Below, piece by piece: positions 32,838 through 42,483 of a stretch of 64,000 nucleotides of DNA (its first letter is position 1; each line of letters begins with the position of its first letter). This DNA is from Halogeometricum pallidum JCM 14848. GTDB lineage: Archaea > Halobacteriota > Halobacteria > Halobacteriales > Haloferacaceae. The DNA is taken from the NCBI RefSeq assembly GCF_000337095.1, contig NZ_AOIV01000027.1, positions 1 to 64,000 on the forward strand, given 5' to 3'. The notes below the pieces were generated by a model. It did no database searches and was not told the DNA's origin. It saw only the letters and a list, made by a program, of their open reading frames with translations. The position numbers were made by a program, and so were the translations under genes.

Positions 32838-35705
32838 ATGGAATACGACCCGCAGGAACTGGAGGAGCGCTGGCGGGAGCGGTGGGCCGAGACGGGCCGG
32901 TACGAGGCCGACCCCTCGGAGGCCGACGAGGACCCGACGTTCATCACGGTGCCCTACCCGTACCCCAGCGGTGGGATGCACATCGGTCACGCGCGGACGT
33001 ACACCGTCCCCGACGTGTACGCCCGGTACCGCCGACAGCAGGGGGACAACGTTCTGTTCCCCATCGCGTGGCACGTCACGGGCACGCCCATCATCGGGGC
33101 CGTCGAACGGCTGAAGAAGGGGGAAGAAAAACAGCTGTCGGTCCTGCGCGACACCTACGACGTTCCGGAGGAGACGCTGACGGACCTGGAGACGCCGATG
33201 GGCTTCGCCCGCTACTTCATCGAGGAACACTACAAGCGCGGGATGAAGTCGCTCGGCCTCTCCGTCGACTGGCGGCGCGAGTTCACGACGAACGACGAAC
33301 GCTACTCGAAGTTCATCACGTGGCAGTACGAGACGCTGCGGGACCGGAACCTGCTGGAGAAGGGGCTGCACCCCGTCAAGTACTGCACGAACGAGGAGCA
33401 ACCGGTCACGACCCACGACCTCTTGGAGGGCGAGGAGGCCGAGTTCCAAGAGTACACGCTCGTCCGCTTCGGCCGCGGCGACACCGTCGTCCCGATGGCG
33501 ACGCTGCGCCCCGAGACGGTCCGCGGCGTGACGAACGCCTACGTTAACCCCGACGGCGACTACGTCTACGCCGACGTCGACGGCGAGGAGTGGTTCGTCT
33601 CGGCGGCGGCCGCCGAGAAACTGCGCCTGCAGGCGCACGACGTCGAGGTGCGCGAGGAAGCCGCCGGCGCCGAGTTGGTCGGCGAACGCGTCACCAACCC
33701 CGTCACGGGCGACGAGGTGTTGGTCCTGCCGGCTGACTTCGTCGACCCCGAGAACGCGACGGGCGTCGTCATGTCCGTCCCGGCGCACTCGCCCGACGAC
33801 TACGTCGCCCTGCAGGAGGCGAAAGCCGACGACGCCCGGATGGAAGAGTACGGTATCGACCCGGCCGACGTCGAGGCCATCGAGCCGATTCCGATACTGA
33901 CCGTCGAGGGCTACGACGAGATTCCCGCACAGTCGGCCGTCGAGGAGGCGGGCGTCACGAGTTCCGACGACCCCGCCTTGGAGAAGGCGACGAAGGACCT
34001 CTACAACAAGGAGTTCCACGCGGGCCGTATGAACGACGACTACGACGAGTTCGCCGGCGAACTCGTCGAGGATATCCGTACCAGATTCCGCGACACCCAC
34101 CGCGACGGCGGAGCGTTCGGGACGATGCAGGAGTTCTCCGAGCACGTCGTCTGCCGGTGCGGCGGCGACGTCGTCGTCGCCGAACAGGACACCTGGTTCC
34201 TGCGCTACAACGACGAGGACTGGAAGGCGAAGGCCCACGAGGTGGTCTCGGAGATGGACGCCGTCCCCGAGAACACCCGCGGCGAGTACGACCACACCAT
34301 CGATTGGCTGAACGAGTGGCCGTGCATCCGCAACTACGGGTTGGGAACCCGCCTGCCGTGGGACGAGGACTTCGTCATCGAACCGCTGTCGGACTCCACC
34401 GTCTACATGGCCTACTACACCATCGCACACCGCCTGCAGGACGTGCCGGTGGAGGAGTTAGACCGGGAGTTCTTCGATACGCTGTTCTACGGCGCCGACG
34501 CCGTCGACGACGCGCCCGAACGCGCGGTAGACCTGCGCGAGGAGTGGGACTACTGGTACCCCGTCGACTACCGCTTCTCGGCGAACGACCTCATCTCGAA
34601 TCACCTGACGTTCTATCTGTTCCACCACGCCGAACTGTTCGACCGCCCGAACTGGCCACAGGGAATCGTCATCATGGGGATGGGGCTGTTGGAGGGCGAG
34701 AAGATGTCCTCCTCGAAGGGGCACGTCGTCCTCCCCGGCGCGGCTATCGACGACTACGGCGCCGACACGGTGCGCTTTTTCCTGCTCAACTCGGCGGAAC
34801 CGTGGCAGGACTACGACTGGCGCGACGACCAGGTGGAGTCCGTCCGCACCCAACTGGAGCGCTTCTGGAACCGCGCCGACGAGATAATCGAGTCGGACGC
34901 CCCCGAGGAACGCCCCGAACTCGCCCAAGAGGACCGCTGGCTCCTGTCGAAACTGCAGGCCACGGTCCGAGAGGTGACCGAGGCGATGGAGTCCTCGGAG
35001 ACGCGGAGCGCCAGTCAAGCGGCCTTCTACAACTTCGAGGAGCAACTGCGGTGGTACCGCCGCCGCACCGACACGGACCGCCCGGCCGCGCGGTGGACGC
35101 TCCGGGAGGTCCTGGAGACGCGCCTGCGCCTCTTGGCGCCGTTCGTCCCGTTCATGACGAACGAACTTCACGAGCGGTTGACCGGTACGCCCGCCGAGGA
35201 CGCGCCGTGGCCCGAACCGGATGCGTCCGCCGAGAGCGCGGCCGCCGAGGCCAGCGAGTCGCAGATAGAGCGGTTGACGGAGGACATCTTGGGAATCCAG
35301 CAGTCGCTGGCGAACGCCGACGAGGACGTGCCCGAGGCCGACCCCGACCGCATCGTCGTCACCGTCGCGGCCGACTGGAAGCGCGAGGTGTTCGCCGCCG
35401 TTGCCGAGGAGGGGGCGGACCAGGGCGCCGTGATGAGCACGGTGATGCAGAATCCCGACCTGCGCGAACGCGGCAACGAGGTCAACGACCTCGTGGGCGA
35501 ACTCGTGGAGTTCGCCCGAAGCCGCGACGACGGCGAGGTGGCGGCGCTGGCGGACCTCGAGGAGTACGAGACGTACGAGGCGGCGACCGAGTTCCTCTCG
35601 CGGGAGTTCGACGCCGACGTGGAGATCCGTCTCGAAGGCGACGAGGCCGAGGCGACGAAGCAGGCGATTCCGTTCCGACCGGCCGTCGAACTCGAAGTCG
35701 AGTAA
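32838..35705 (+). CDS. leuS: Leucyl-tRNA synthetase (archaeal type)
   Basis: A 955-aa class I synthetase, start at ATG 32838 (MEYDPQELEERW). The Rossmann core carries HIGH (48-51) and KMSSSK (622-627). Between them lies the CP1 editing domain (about 190-500), which deacylates mischarged tRNA-Leu. The C-terminal anticodon-binding region and the archaeal C-terminal extension occupy about 750-955. The length fits archaeal and eukaryotic LeuRS rather than the bacterial type. The TATA box 26 bases upstream suggests a leaderless message. Single-gene unit. Confidence 0.98.
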   Translation: MEYDPQELEERWRERWAETGRYEADPSEADEDPTFITVPYPYPSGGMHIGHARTYTVPDVYARYRRQQGDNVLFPIAWHVTGTPIIGAVERLKKGEEKQLSVLRDTYDVPEETLTDLETPMGFARYFIEEHYKRGMKSLGLSVDWRREFTTNDERYSKFITWQYETLRDRNLLEKGLHPVKYCTNEEQPVTTHDLLEGEEAEFQEYTLVRFGRGDTVVPMATLRPETVRGVTNAYVNPDGDYVYADVDGEEWFVSAAAAEKLRLQAHDVEVREEAAGAELVGERVTNPVTGDEVLVLPADFVDPENATGVVMSVPAHSPDDYVALQEAKADDARMEEYGIDPADVEAIEPIPILTVEGYDEIPAQSAVEEAGVTSSDDPALEKATKDLYNKEFHAGRMNDDYDEFAGELVEDIRTRFRDTHRDGGAFGTMQEFSEHVVCRCGGDVVVAEQDTWFLRYNDEDWKAKAHEVVSEMDAVPENTRGEYDHTIDWLNEWPCIRNYGLGTRLPWDEDFVIEPLSDSTVYMAYYTIAHRLQDVPVEELDREFFDTLFYGADAVDDAPERAVDLREEWDYWYPVDYRFSANDLISNHLTFYLFHHAELFDRPNWPQGIVIMGMGLLEGEKMSSSKGHVVLPGAAIDDYGADTVRFFLLNSAEPWQDYDWRDDQVESVRTQLERFWNRADEIIESDAPEERPELAQEDRWLLSKLQATVREVTEAMESSETRSASQAAFYNFEEQLRWYRRRTDTDRPAARWTLREVLETRLRLLAPFVPFMTNELHERLTGTPAEDAPWPEPDASAESAAAEASESQIERLTEDILGIQQSLANADEDVPEADPDRIVVTVAADWKREVFAAVAEEGADQGAVMSTVMQNPDLRERGNEVNDLVGELVEFARSRDDGEVAALADLEEYETYEAATEFLSREFDADVEIRLEGDEAEATKQAIPFRPAVELEVE

Positions 35706-35781
35706 CCGACCTCCGTCGGTTCTCGATTTCGACATACGCCTCGCTATCTAGTTTGCAATTCTATCGCAAGAGACGAACCGC

Positions 35782-36198
35782 GTGCGCTGTACCGAGTGCG
35801 ACGTCGAGATGTGTCGGGTCGACTCGCGGCGCGGGTCCGACTGCGAGGACCGGCGGACGTTCGAGTGTCCCGACTGCGGCGCGATGGGAACACGGACGCG
35901 CTGGCGACCGTTCCGAACGGCCGACGACGAACGGATTTTTGTGTCGGGGAGCGTAGCGGTCGGTATGGCAGACGACCAAGACTCTCCGGGCGTGGTGCGA
36001 CGCGTCTACCGAACCGTGACGCCGGGGTATAAATCACACACCGACAGCGGCATGAACTCCGTGGGCTGGATCATCTTCCTGGTCCTCCTCGCCCTGTTTC
36101 TCCCCCTGCTCCCGTTTCTCCTCATCGTGTGGGTCGTGACGAAAGTACTCGACTACCTCGCGGCGCAGCGAGGACCGAGCGAAGAGACCGAGACGTAG
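35782..36198 (+). CDS. Zinc-ribbon plus DUF7535-like membrane protein (possible fusion)
   Basis: One open frame of 138 aa from a GTG at 35782. The first 35 residues form a zinc ribbon, CTEC and later CPDC (with a third Cys pair region CRVDSRRGSDC), then a linker. From the internal Met at 35965, 77 residues match a known haloarchaeal membrane family (MADDQDSPG, RTVTPGYKSH, SGMNSVGWIIF and a helix). That inner start would be the usual stand-alone gene, so the zinc ribbon may be a separate small gene that lost its stop, or a genuine fusion. The DUF number is from memory. It is convergent with the alanine dehydrogenase-like gene (15 bp). Confidence 0.65.
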   Translation: MRCTECDVEMCRVDSRRGSDCEDRRTFECPDCGAMGTRTRWRPFRTADDERIFVSGSVAVGMADDQDSPGVVRRVYRTVTPGYKSHTDSGMNSVGWIIFLVLLALFLPLLPFLLIVWVVTKVLDYLAAQRGPSEETET

Positions 36199-36213
36199 CG
36201 ACCGGTTCGGGGT

Positions 36214-37230
36214 TCAGCTATCGTCGGGGCCGCGACCCCGGCCGTCGAGTCCGAGCAGGTCGAACTCGTAGCCGTTGTCGTTCTCGTCGGCGTGTTCGTA
36301 GACGACGTGCGCCGCGGCGACGTCCTGAATCGCCAACCCCGTCGAGTCGAAGACGGAGATGCCGTCCGCGGCGGTGCGGCCCTCCTTCTCCCCGACGACT
36401 ATCTCGCCGATTGCGCCGTAGATGTCCTCGTCGGCGAGGACGCCCGCGTTGTACGGGACGTTGATTTCGCCCGAGTGCGTGGTCTGTTCGTGGTCGTCGA
36501 TGACGAGTTTCGCGTCGAGGAGCACCTCGTCGGCGAGTTCGTGTTTCCCCTCGGCGTCGGCGCCCATCGCGTTGATGTGCGTGTGCTCGCCGACGGCCTC
36601 GCGCGGGACGATGGGACTCTCGACGGGCGTCACCGTCGAGAGCACGTCGCAGGCGGCGGCCTCCTCGATTGACCCCGCCCGCACGTCGAACTCGTCCTCG
36701 AAGGCGTCGAGGAACCGCGCGACGCGTTCCTCGTCGAGGTCCGAGACGACGACTTCCTGGATGTCGCGGACGGTGGAGATAGCCTCCAACTGCGTGTACG
36801 ACTGGACGCCCGCGCCGACGATGCCCAGCGAGGTGGCGTCCTCGACGGCGAGGTGGTCGGTGGCGACGGCGGCGGCCGCGCCCGTCCGCTTCATCGTCAA
36901 CTCGGTGCCGTCCATGATGGCGAGGGGGAAGGCCGTCTCCGGCGAGGAGTACACCATCGTTCCCATCACGGTGGGCAGGTCGAATCTGTCGTCGTTGTCC
37001 GGGTGGACGTTCACCCACTTGATGCCCGCGGCGTCCCACTCGCCCGCGTCCATGTACGCCGGCATCGACCGGAAGTCGCCGTTGTACTGCGGCAGGTCGA
37101 CGTAGGACTTCGGCGGCATCTGCGCGTCGCCGCGTTCGAAGGCGGCGAACGCCTCCTCGATGGCGGGGACGAGGTCCCCCATGTTCGCGTTCTCGTGGAC
37201 GTCGTCGCTGTTCAAGAGCAGCGTTTGCAT
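36214..37230 (-). CDS. Ornithine cyclodeaminase/mu-crystallin family enzyme (alanine dehydrogenase-like)
   Basis: A 338-aa protein, start at ATG 37230 (MQTLLLNSDD); an upstream ATG in the open frame is less likely. NAD-binding GIVGAGVQSYTQLEA (about residue 140-154) and the substrate side PPKSYVDLPQ and KWVNVHPDN match the family. The archaeal alanine dehydrogenase of Archaeoglobus belongs here, but ornithine cyclodeaminase and ketimine reductases are alternatives. It is cytosolic. The upstream 276-bp region is AT-richer and shared with the divergent cupredoxin gene. Confidence 0.85.
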   Translation of the reverse strand: MQTLLLNSDDVHENANMGDLVPAIEEAFAAFERGDAQMPPKSYVDLPQYNGDFRSMPAYMDAGEWDAAGIKWVNVHPDNDDRFDLPTVMGTMVYSSPETAFPLAIMDGTELTMKRTGAAAAVATDHLAVEDATSLGIVGAGVQSYTQLEAISTVRDIQEVVVSDLDEERVARFLDAFEDEFDVRAGSIEEAAACDVLSTVTPVESPIVPREAVGEHTHINAMGADAEGKHELADEVLLDAKLVIDDHEQTTHSGEINVPYNAGVLADEDIYGAIGEIVVGEKEGRTAADGISVFDSTGLAIQDVAAAHVVYEHADENDNGYEFDLLGLDGRGRGPDDS

Positions 37231-37506
37231 CTTACCACCCTGTTGCACAGTGCGTTACTTAGTTCATGCTAAAACCGAACGAACTCCCACGTACGCTCTT
37301 CGATTCGAATGAGATGTCTCTCGCAGAGAGAAATTGAAAGTTAAGTTGAATCCTCTCCTCGATGGCGTCCGCCGAGTCCGTACCCACCGACCTCCGGCCC
37401 CGTAATTTCAAATCGTTTTCATTTACGCGAATTAGAGCATCTCACTGGCCTGAAACTCCCGTAATACGCAGAAGCGGCTTTCTGTACGTGCCGTAATTAT
37501 ACTTCG

Positions 37507-38580
37507 ATGTCAGATCCAGACACCACCTCGGACGACCGGACAGACGCGGAGACGATGCCCGACTCGCGGGGCGCGTTCGCCCTTCGACGCCGGACCCTCG
37601 TGCGGGCGGCCGGCGTCGGCGCCGTCGCCGCCGGCAGTGTCGGCGCGTGGGGGATGGCCGCGGCGGCCGACGACGAGAAGACCGCCGAGGGAGGCTACGA
37701 GGGGGACCCCGACCACGACGACGGGACGAACCAACCCCCCTCGGCCGACCCGGTGTTCGGGTTCGCGTCCATCTCGCCGGACGTGAAACCGCCCGTCGAA
37801 CCCGACCACGTGGTCGAGTTGCTGGTCCGGCCGGTCGAGGGCCGGGAGATTCCGGAGTTTTTCTACGACCCCTGCGGCCTGTACGTCGACCCCGGCGATA
37901 CGGTGAAGTTCTCGTACACGACGCCGCACCACACGATAACGGCGTACCACCCGGCGCGCGGCGAGATGCGACGAGTTCCCGAGGGCGTCCCGCCGTTCTC
38001 CTCGCCCGTGTTGAACGCTGAGGCGTACTGGCTCTACACGTTCGAGATACCCGGCGTCTACGACCTCTACTGCGGTCCGCACGAGGCGTTCGGCCACGTG
38101 ATGCGCGTCGTCGTCGGGACGACGGAGGGGTACGAACCGCTCCCGGACCCGTGCTCGGCGCCGCCGGAGGAGACGTCGACGGAGACTGCGACGCCCGCGA
38201 CGACGGATACGCCAACCGAGACTGCGACACCGACGGCGACCGAACCGTCGACCGAAACCCCAACGCCCGCGACGACGAGCACGCCGACGGAGACGACGAC
38301 CGCTTCGGCCACCGAGGCGGCCACTCCGGGGACGACGACCGACGCACCCACGGCGACGGCGACCGAAACGCCGACCGAGGAGGGGGGCGAGGGTGGCGAA
38401 CCCGAACTTCGACTCCCCCTGTTCACCGGATTGACCGTCCTTCGCGACCCCGCTCTCGACCCGGAGAACATCGTCGCCGACGGCGAGATTCACTGGGAGG
38501 ACCTCGCCGCCGAGAGCAAGCAGTTGTTCTTCCGCGTCGAGGGCTTCCCGCCCTGTTCGACCGACGAGGCGAGCGAGTAA
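37507..38580 (+). CDS. Tat-secreted cupredoxin (plastocyanin/halocyanin-like) with Thr-rich stalk
   Basis: A 357-aa protein. The twin-arginine signal is in FALRRRTLVRAAGVGAV (about 24-40). The cupredoxin domain (about 75-210) carries type I copper ligands: HHT (His in TTPHHTITAYH), Cys and His in YCGPHEAFGHVM, and the Met. A Thr/Pro/Glu-rich linker of about 75 residues (about 220-297) is followed by a short C-terminal globular part (about 305-357) that I do not recognise. An alternative start is Met17 at 37555; a TTATAC box at 37495-37502 is too close to 37507 but would fit a short leader for 37555. Probably an extracellular electron carrier. Confidence 0.85.
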   Translation: MSDPDTTSDDRTDAETMPDSRGAFALRRRTLVRAAGVGAVAAGSVGAWGMAAAADDEKTAEGGYEGDPDHDDGTNQPPSADPVFGFASISPDVKPPVEPDHVVELLVRPVEGREIPEFFYDPCGLYVDPGDTVKFSYTTPHHTITAYHPARGEMRRVPEGVPPFSSPVLNAEAYWLYTFEIPGVYDLYCGPHEAFGHVMRVVVGTTEGYEPLPDPCSAPPEETSTETATPATTDTPTETATPTATEPSTETPTPATTSTPTETTTASATEAATPGTTTDAPTATATETPTEEGGEGGEPELRLPLFTGLTVLRDPALDPENIVADGEIHWEDLAAESKQLFFRVEGFPPCSTDEASE

Positions 38581-38740
38581 CTGCGCCGCTCGGCTTCTTT
38601 GTTCCGCACGCTCGGAGCGACCGCTCTCGGGTCGGCGTCGAAAGAAATCGGATTCGGTTCGGTCCGCAGGCCGACGGTTTCGCGGCGATTCGAGGCTCGG
38701 AACGGTGTGTGATGTGGTCTACTCAGACCGACTTCGTCTC

Positions 38741-38783
38741 GCGGGCGATGCCCGCTCGACAACGAGGTTCGTTCCGAACCTCG
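38741..38783 (-). terminator. Tandem hairpins downstream of the thermosome gene
   Basis: Immediately past the thermosome stop, read on the reverse strand, a perfect 9-bp stem with a 3-base loop occupies 38763-38783, then a second 6-bp stem (GCGGGC / GCCCGC) at 38741-38755. Placement directly after the stop suggests 3'-end formation or mRNA protection. Archaeal terminators are usually T-tracts, so this is an inference. Confidence 0.5.
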
Positions 38784-38784
38784 C

Positions 38785-40449
<1,665 letters not shown>

Positions 40450-40474
40450 AGTCACCGCAGGATTGTTTGTGATT

Positions 40475-40484
40475 CTATATAAAA
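40475..40484 (-). promoter_or_regulatory. Strong TATA/BRE promoter of the thermosome gene
   Basis: Reverse strand TTTTATATAG preceded by GCGAAGG (BRE-like). It is centred 31 bases before the ATG at 40449, predicting a leader of about 5 bases. It is among the most canonical core promoters in the window. Confidence 0.75.
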
Positions 40485-40627
40485 CCTTCGCTACGCTCGC
40501 TCGTGCGGAATGTCACCATGAATCACGGAAACCTCCGAAAACCTCCTTACGTGTCGCGTTTCCGTCGCCGCAGACGTTCATCTGTCGCGCGTGCGAACGC
40601 GGCGACGGGACGCGGCTTTCGGGGTAG

Positions 40628-40637
40628 TTTATATACC
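40628..40637. promoter_or_regulatory. Orphan TATA-like box in the 40450-40767 gap
   Basis: TTTATATACC is close to an ideal archaeal TATA box but no gene starts 20-40 bases to either side. The 318-bp gap between the thermosome and a small acidic gene otherwise holds only a perfect 7-bp hairpin (40688-40706, GCTCGGT / ACCGAGC, loop CATCA). On the reverse strand a 22-codon ORF begins about 50 bases downstream of the box. The region could encode a small non-coding RNA; nothing here proves it. Confidence 0.4.
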
Positions 40638-40767
40638 AACGAGCGGTGGAACGAACCCGACGTCCGAGCGTCGCAGGCAACTCAGGTGCTCGGTCATCAA
40701 CCGAGCGAACGCCGTCGCTCGGGAGTCGGCGCGCGAAGAAGAGGCGTGGTCGGAGGCCGACGGACGA

Positions 40768-40947
40768 TTAGCGGCCGTCGGGGAGTTCGTCGGCCAGGAA
40801 CTCCGAATCGCGGGGTTGGTCAGACTCGAACGACGGAAGCTCGTCTTCTGTGTCGAGAGCGTCCACCTCTTCGGAATAGAGACTCTCCTGGAGCTGATTC
40901 CGCTTGTTACGACCTTTGCGCTCCCTGCCGTTCTTTGTGTCAGGCAT
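40768..40947 (-). CDS. Small haloarchaeal protein, unknown
   Basis: A 59-aa protein from ATG 40947, starting MPDTKNGRERKGRNKRNQLQ. A Lys/Arg-rich N-terminal third, possibly nucleic-acid binding, precedes an acidic remainder (DALDTEDELPSFE). I recall similar small haloarchaeal proteins of this layout but no function. It lies beside the tRNA-Ser integration scar, reading away from the GH3 remnant. The opposite frames here are shadows. Confidence 0.65.
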   Translation of the reverse strand: MPDTKNGRERKGRNKRNQLQESLYSEEVDALDTEDELPSFESDQPRDSEFLADELPDGR

Positions 40948-41006
40948 TGTCAACCACGTCTACTCGCGACACACTCATCAATCTTTGGGAGATGTTCGCA
41001 CGGTGA

Positions 41007-41549
41007 AACCGGCGGCCACCCGCTCTCTCGTTCACGCGGCCCCGCGGCACGGGCGAACTGCTCAACGCCTCCAACCACTTCCCGCCGGCGAATCTGGGCG
41101 AGGAGGAGTCGCTGTTCTCGTTCGGCCACGGGCTGAGTTACACGGCGTTCGAGTACGGCGACCTCCGGATTTCGCCGGGGAAGTCCGCCGCCGCCGACCT
41201 CGGCAGCATCGGGGTGTCCGAGACGGTGACGAACGCCGGCGACCGGGCCGGTATCGACGTGGTCGAGGCGTACAACACCCAGTCGTACGGCTCGGTCATC
41301 CACCTCGACGAACGCCTGATGGGCTACGAACGGGTCGTCCTCGATTCCGGCGAGCGCGAGCGCGTCACCGTCGACGCTCCGCTGGAGACGCTGTTGGTCC
41401 TCCCGGGCGATATGGACGGCGACGCCGAGGAGTTGACCATCGAGGACGGCCGGTACGCCGTCACCGTCGGCGACCTGACCGAGACGTTCACCGCCGGTCC
41501 GGCGGTTACGCCGATTGGGAGGCCGAGGAGTCGGAGGAGTAGTTCGTAG
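41007..41549 (+). pseudogene. Remnant of a GH3 glycoside hydrolase C-terminus
   Basis: From the stop at 41004-41006 the frame is open to the TAG at 41547. Its translation has the GH3 C-terminal signatures: GELLNASNHFPPAN, SFGHGLSYTAFEYGDLRI and a fibronectin III-like tail (VTNAGDRAGIDVVEAYNTQSYGSV ... GYERVVLDSGERERV). In intact beta-glucosidases/xylosidases these follow a catalytic (beta/alpha)8 barrel of about 500 residues, which is absent here: upstream sequence is unrelated. An internal GTG at 41214 gives only the last 111 aa. It is therefore a 3' gene fragment, left next to the duplicated tRNA-Ser end. Confidence 0.8.
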
Positions 41550-41550
41550 G

Positions 41551-41576
41551 GAAACGCCGGGACAGGGATTTGAACC
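41551..41576. repeat. Partial copy of the tRNA-Ser 3' end (att-like)
   Basis: These 26 bases are identical to 41684-41709, which covers the T-arm and acceptor of the intact tRNA-Ser(GGA) and 4 bases beyond it. A further GTAGTTCG match lies a few bases to the left of both copies. This partial-tRNA duplication is the usual footprint of integrase-mediated insertion into a tRNA gene. The GGATTTGAA part is also mirrored by an inverted copy at 41605-41613. Confidence 0.75.
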
Positions 41577-41639
41577 GCGGTCGCTCACTGCGTTCGCTCC
41601 CTGATTCAAATCCCCTTGGTACCGTTTCGACGCTCACGA

Positions 41640-41669
41640 CGACGAGCACACGCTACGCGGTGCTCGTCG
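41640..41669. other. 10-bp hairpin beside tRNA-Ser
   Basis: CGACGAGCAC (41640-41649) and GTGCTCGTCG (41660-41669) form a perfect 10-bp stem with a 10-base loop, lying 19 bases past the 3' end of the tRNA. It could assist tRNA 3' processing or termination, or be part of the inserted element. Confidence 0.6.
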
Positions 41670-41687
41670 GGTAGTTCGCGCCAGAAA

Positions 41688-41768
41688 CGCCGGGACAGGG
41701 ATTTGAACCCTGGATCCCAAAGGGAACACGCTTTCCAGGCGTGCGCCTTACCACTCGGCCATCCCGGC
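41688..41768 (-). tRNA. tRNA-Ser(GGA)
   Basis: Reverse strand, 81 nt. The acceptor stem is GCCGGGA / TCCCGGC with discriminator G, the D-arm follows, the anticodon stem CACGC / GCGTG has loop CTGGAAA giving anticodon GGA, and the long variable arm (TTCCCTTTGGGATCC region) is characteristic of serine tRNAs. The T-arm is AGGGTTCAAATCCCT. No CCA is encoded. A TTAAA-type box about 30 bases upstream overlaps the stop codon of the next gene. The 3' end is duplicated at 41551-41576. Confidence 0.95.
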
Positions 41769-41795
41769 TCGATTCGAGGTAGCCCGGTGATGCGT

Positions 41796-42002
41796 TTAAG
41801 TCCTTCCTTTCGCGTTGAGACGGTGTTCGGTGGCGTACGCCGCGGCGGTGACCACCAGTCCGACGAGGACCGCGACGCCGGCCGTCGCGCCGAACCCGAC
41901 GCCCAGCGATCCGACGAGGAGCCGGTACCCCTGCACGAGGACGAGAAACGAGAGCGTCCCCACGAGACCCCACAGCGCCGCCGACCGGGCGCGCGGAGAC
42001 AC
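41796..42002 (-). CDS. Small two-helix membrane protein, unknown
   Basis: A 68-aa protein with GTG start at 42002. Two predicted transmembrane helices (about 10-30 and 38-60) and a basic C-terminus (EHRLNAKGRT). No recognised domain. The start is one base after the stop of ridA on the same strand, so it is the second gene of that transcript. Its stop codon overlaps the likely tRNA-Ser promoter. Confidence 0.7.
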   Translation of the reverse strand: MSPRARSAALWGLVGTLSFLVLVQGYRLLVGSLGVGFGATAGVAVLVGLVVTAAAYATEHRLNAKGRT

Positions 42003-42003
42003 C

Positions 42004-42387
42004 TTACTCCGACACGTCCGCGATGGCCTCTATCTCCACGTCTGCCCCCTTCGGGAGCGCCCCCACTTCCAGTGCGCTCCGCGCCGGCGGTTCCTCCTCG
42101 AAGTACCCCGAATAGGTCTCGTTCATCTCCTCGAAGTCGTCGATGTCGTCGAGGTAGACGTTCACCTTGAGCACGTCCGAGGCGTCCGCGCCCTCCGATT
42201 CGAGGATGGCCATCACGTTGTCGAGCGACTGCTCGGTCTGGGTGGCGATGTTCTCGTCGTCGAGGAGTTCGCCGTCCGGGGTGAGGGGAATCTGCCCGGC
42301 CGTGAACAGGACGGAACCGTTCGTCGTCGCCTGACTGTACGCGCCTACCGCCGCGGGGGCGTCGTCCGTGCTGATGGTTCGCTTCAC
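42004..42387 (-). CDS. ridA: RidA family reactive-intermediate deaminase
   Basis: A 127-aa protein. It has AVGAYSQATTNGSVLFTAGQIPLTPDGEL at the start, the conserved VLKVNVYLDDIDDFEEMN, and the active-site Arg in PPARSALEVGALPKGADVEIEAIA. RidA hydrolyses 2-aminoacrylate and iminobutanoate, toxic intermediates released by PLP enzymes. It sits just downstream of threonine ammonia-lyase (97 bp, same strand), the very enzyme that makes those intermediates, so co-function is clear. The length is typical. Confidence 0.96.
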   Translation of the reverse strand: MKRTISTDDAPAAVGAYSQATTNGSVLFTAGQIPLTPDGELLDDENIATQTEQSLDNVMAILESEGADASDVLKVNVYLDDIDDFEEMNETYSGYFEEEPPARSALEVGALPKGADVEIEAIADVSE

Positions 42388-42483
42388 ACGCGGCGTCTCA
42401 CCCTCGCTCGACTTAAAACTGAGAGAATCGCGGGCTGCATTTTCCGGTGGAGGGACCGAGCTTCGACCGGCCGCAGTCGAGGC

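Noticed and set aside
40570-40640. A 22-codon ORF with an AAGGAGG-like motif inside, on the reverse strand downstream of the orphan TATA box
   Set aside because: The motif lies within the ORF and not before its start, and the peptide has no recognisable feature; too short to call.
41551-41620. A second tRNA gene next to tRNA-Ser
   Set aside because: Only the T-arm and acceptor 3' strand are present. The rest does not fold into a tRNA, so it is treated as a partial duplicate (att site).
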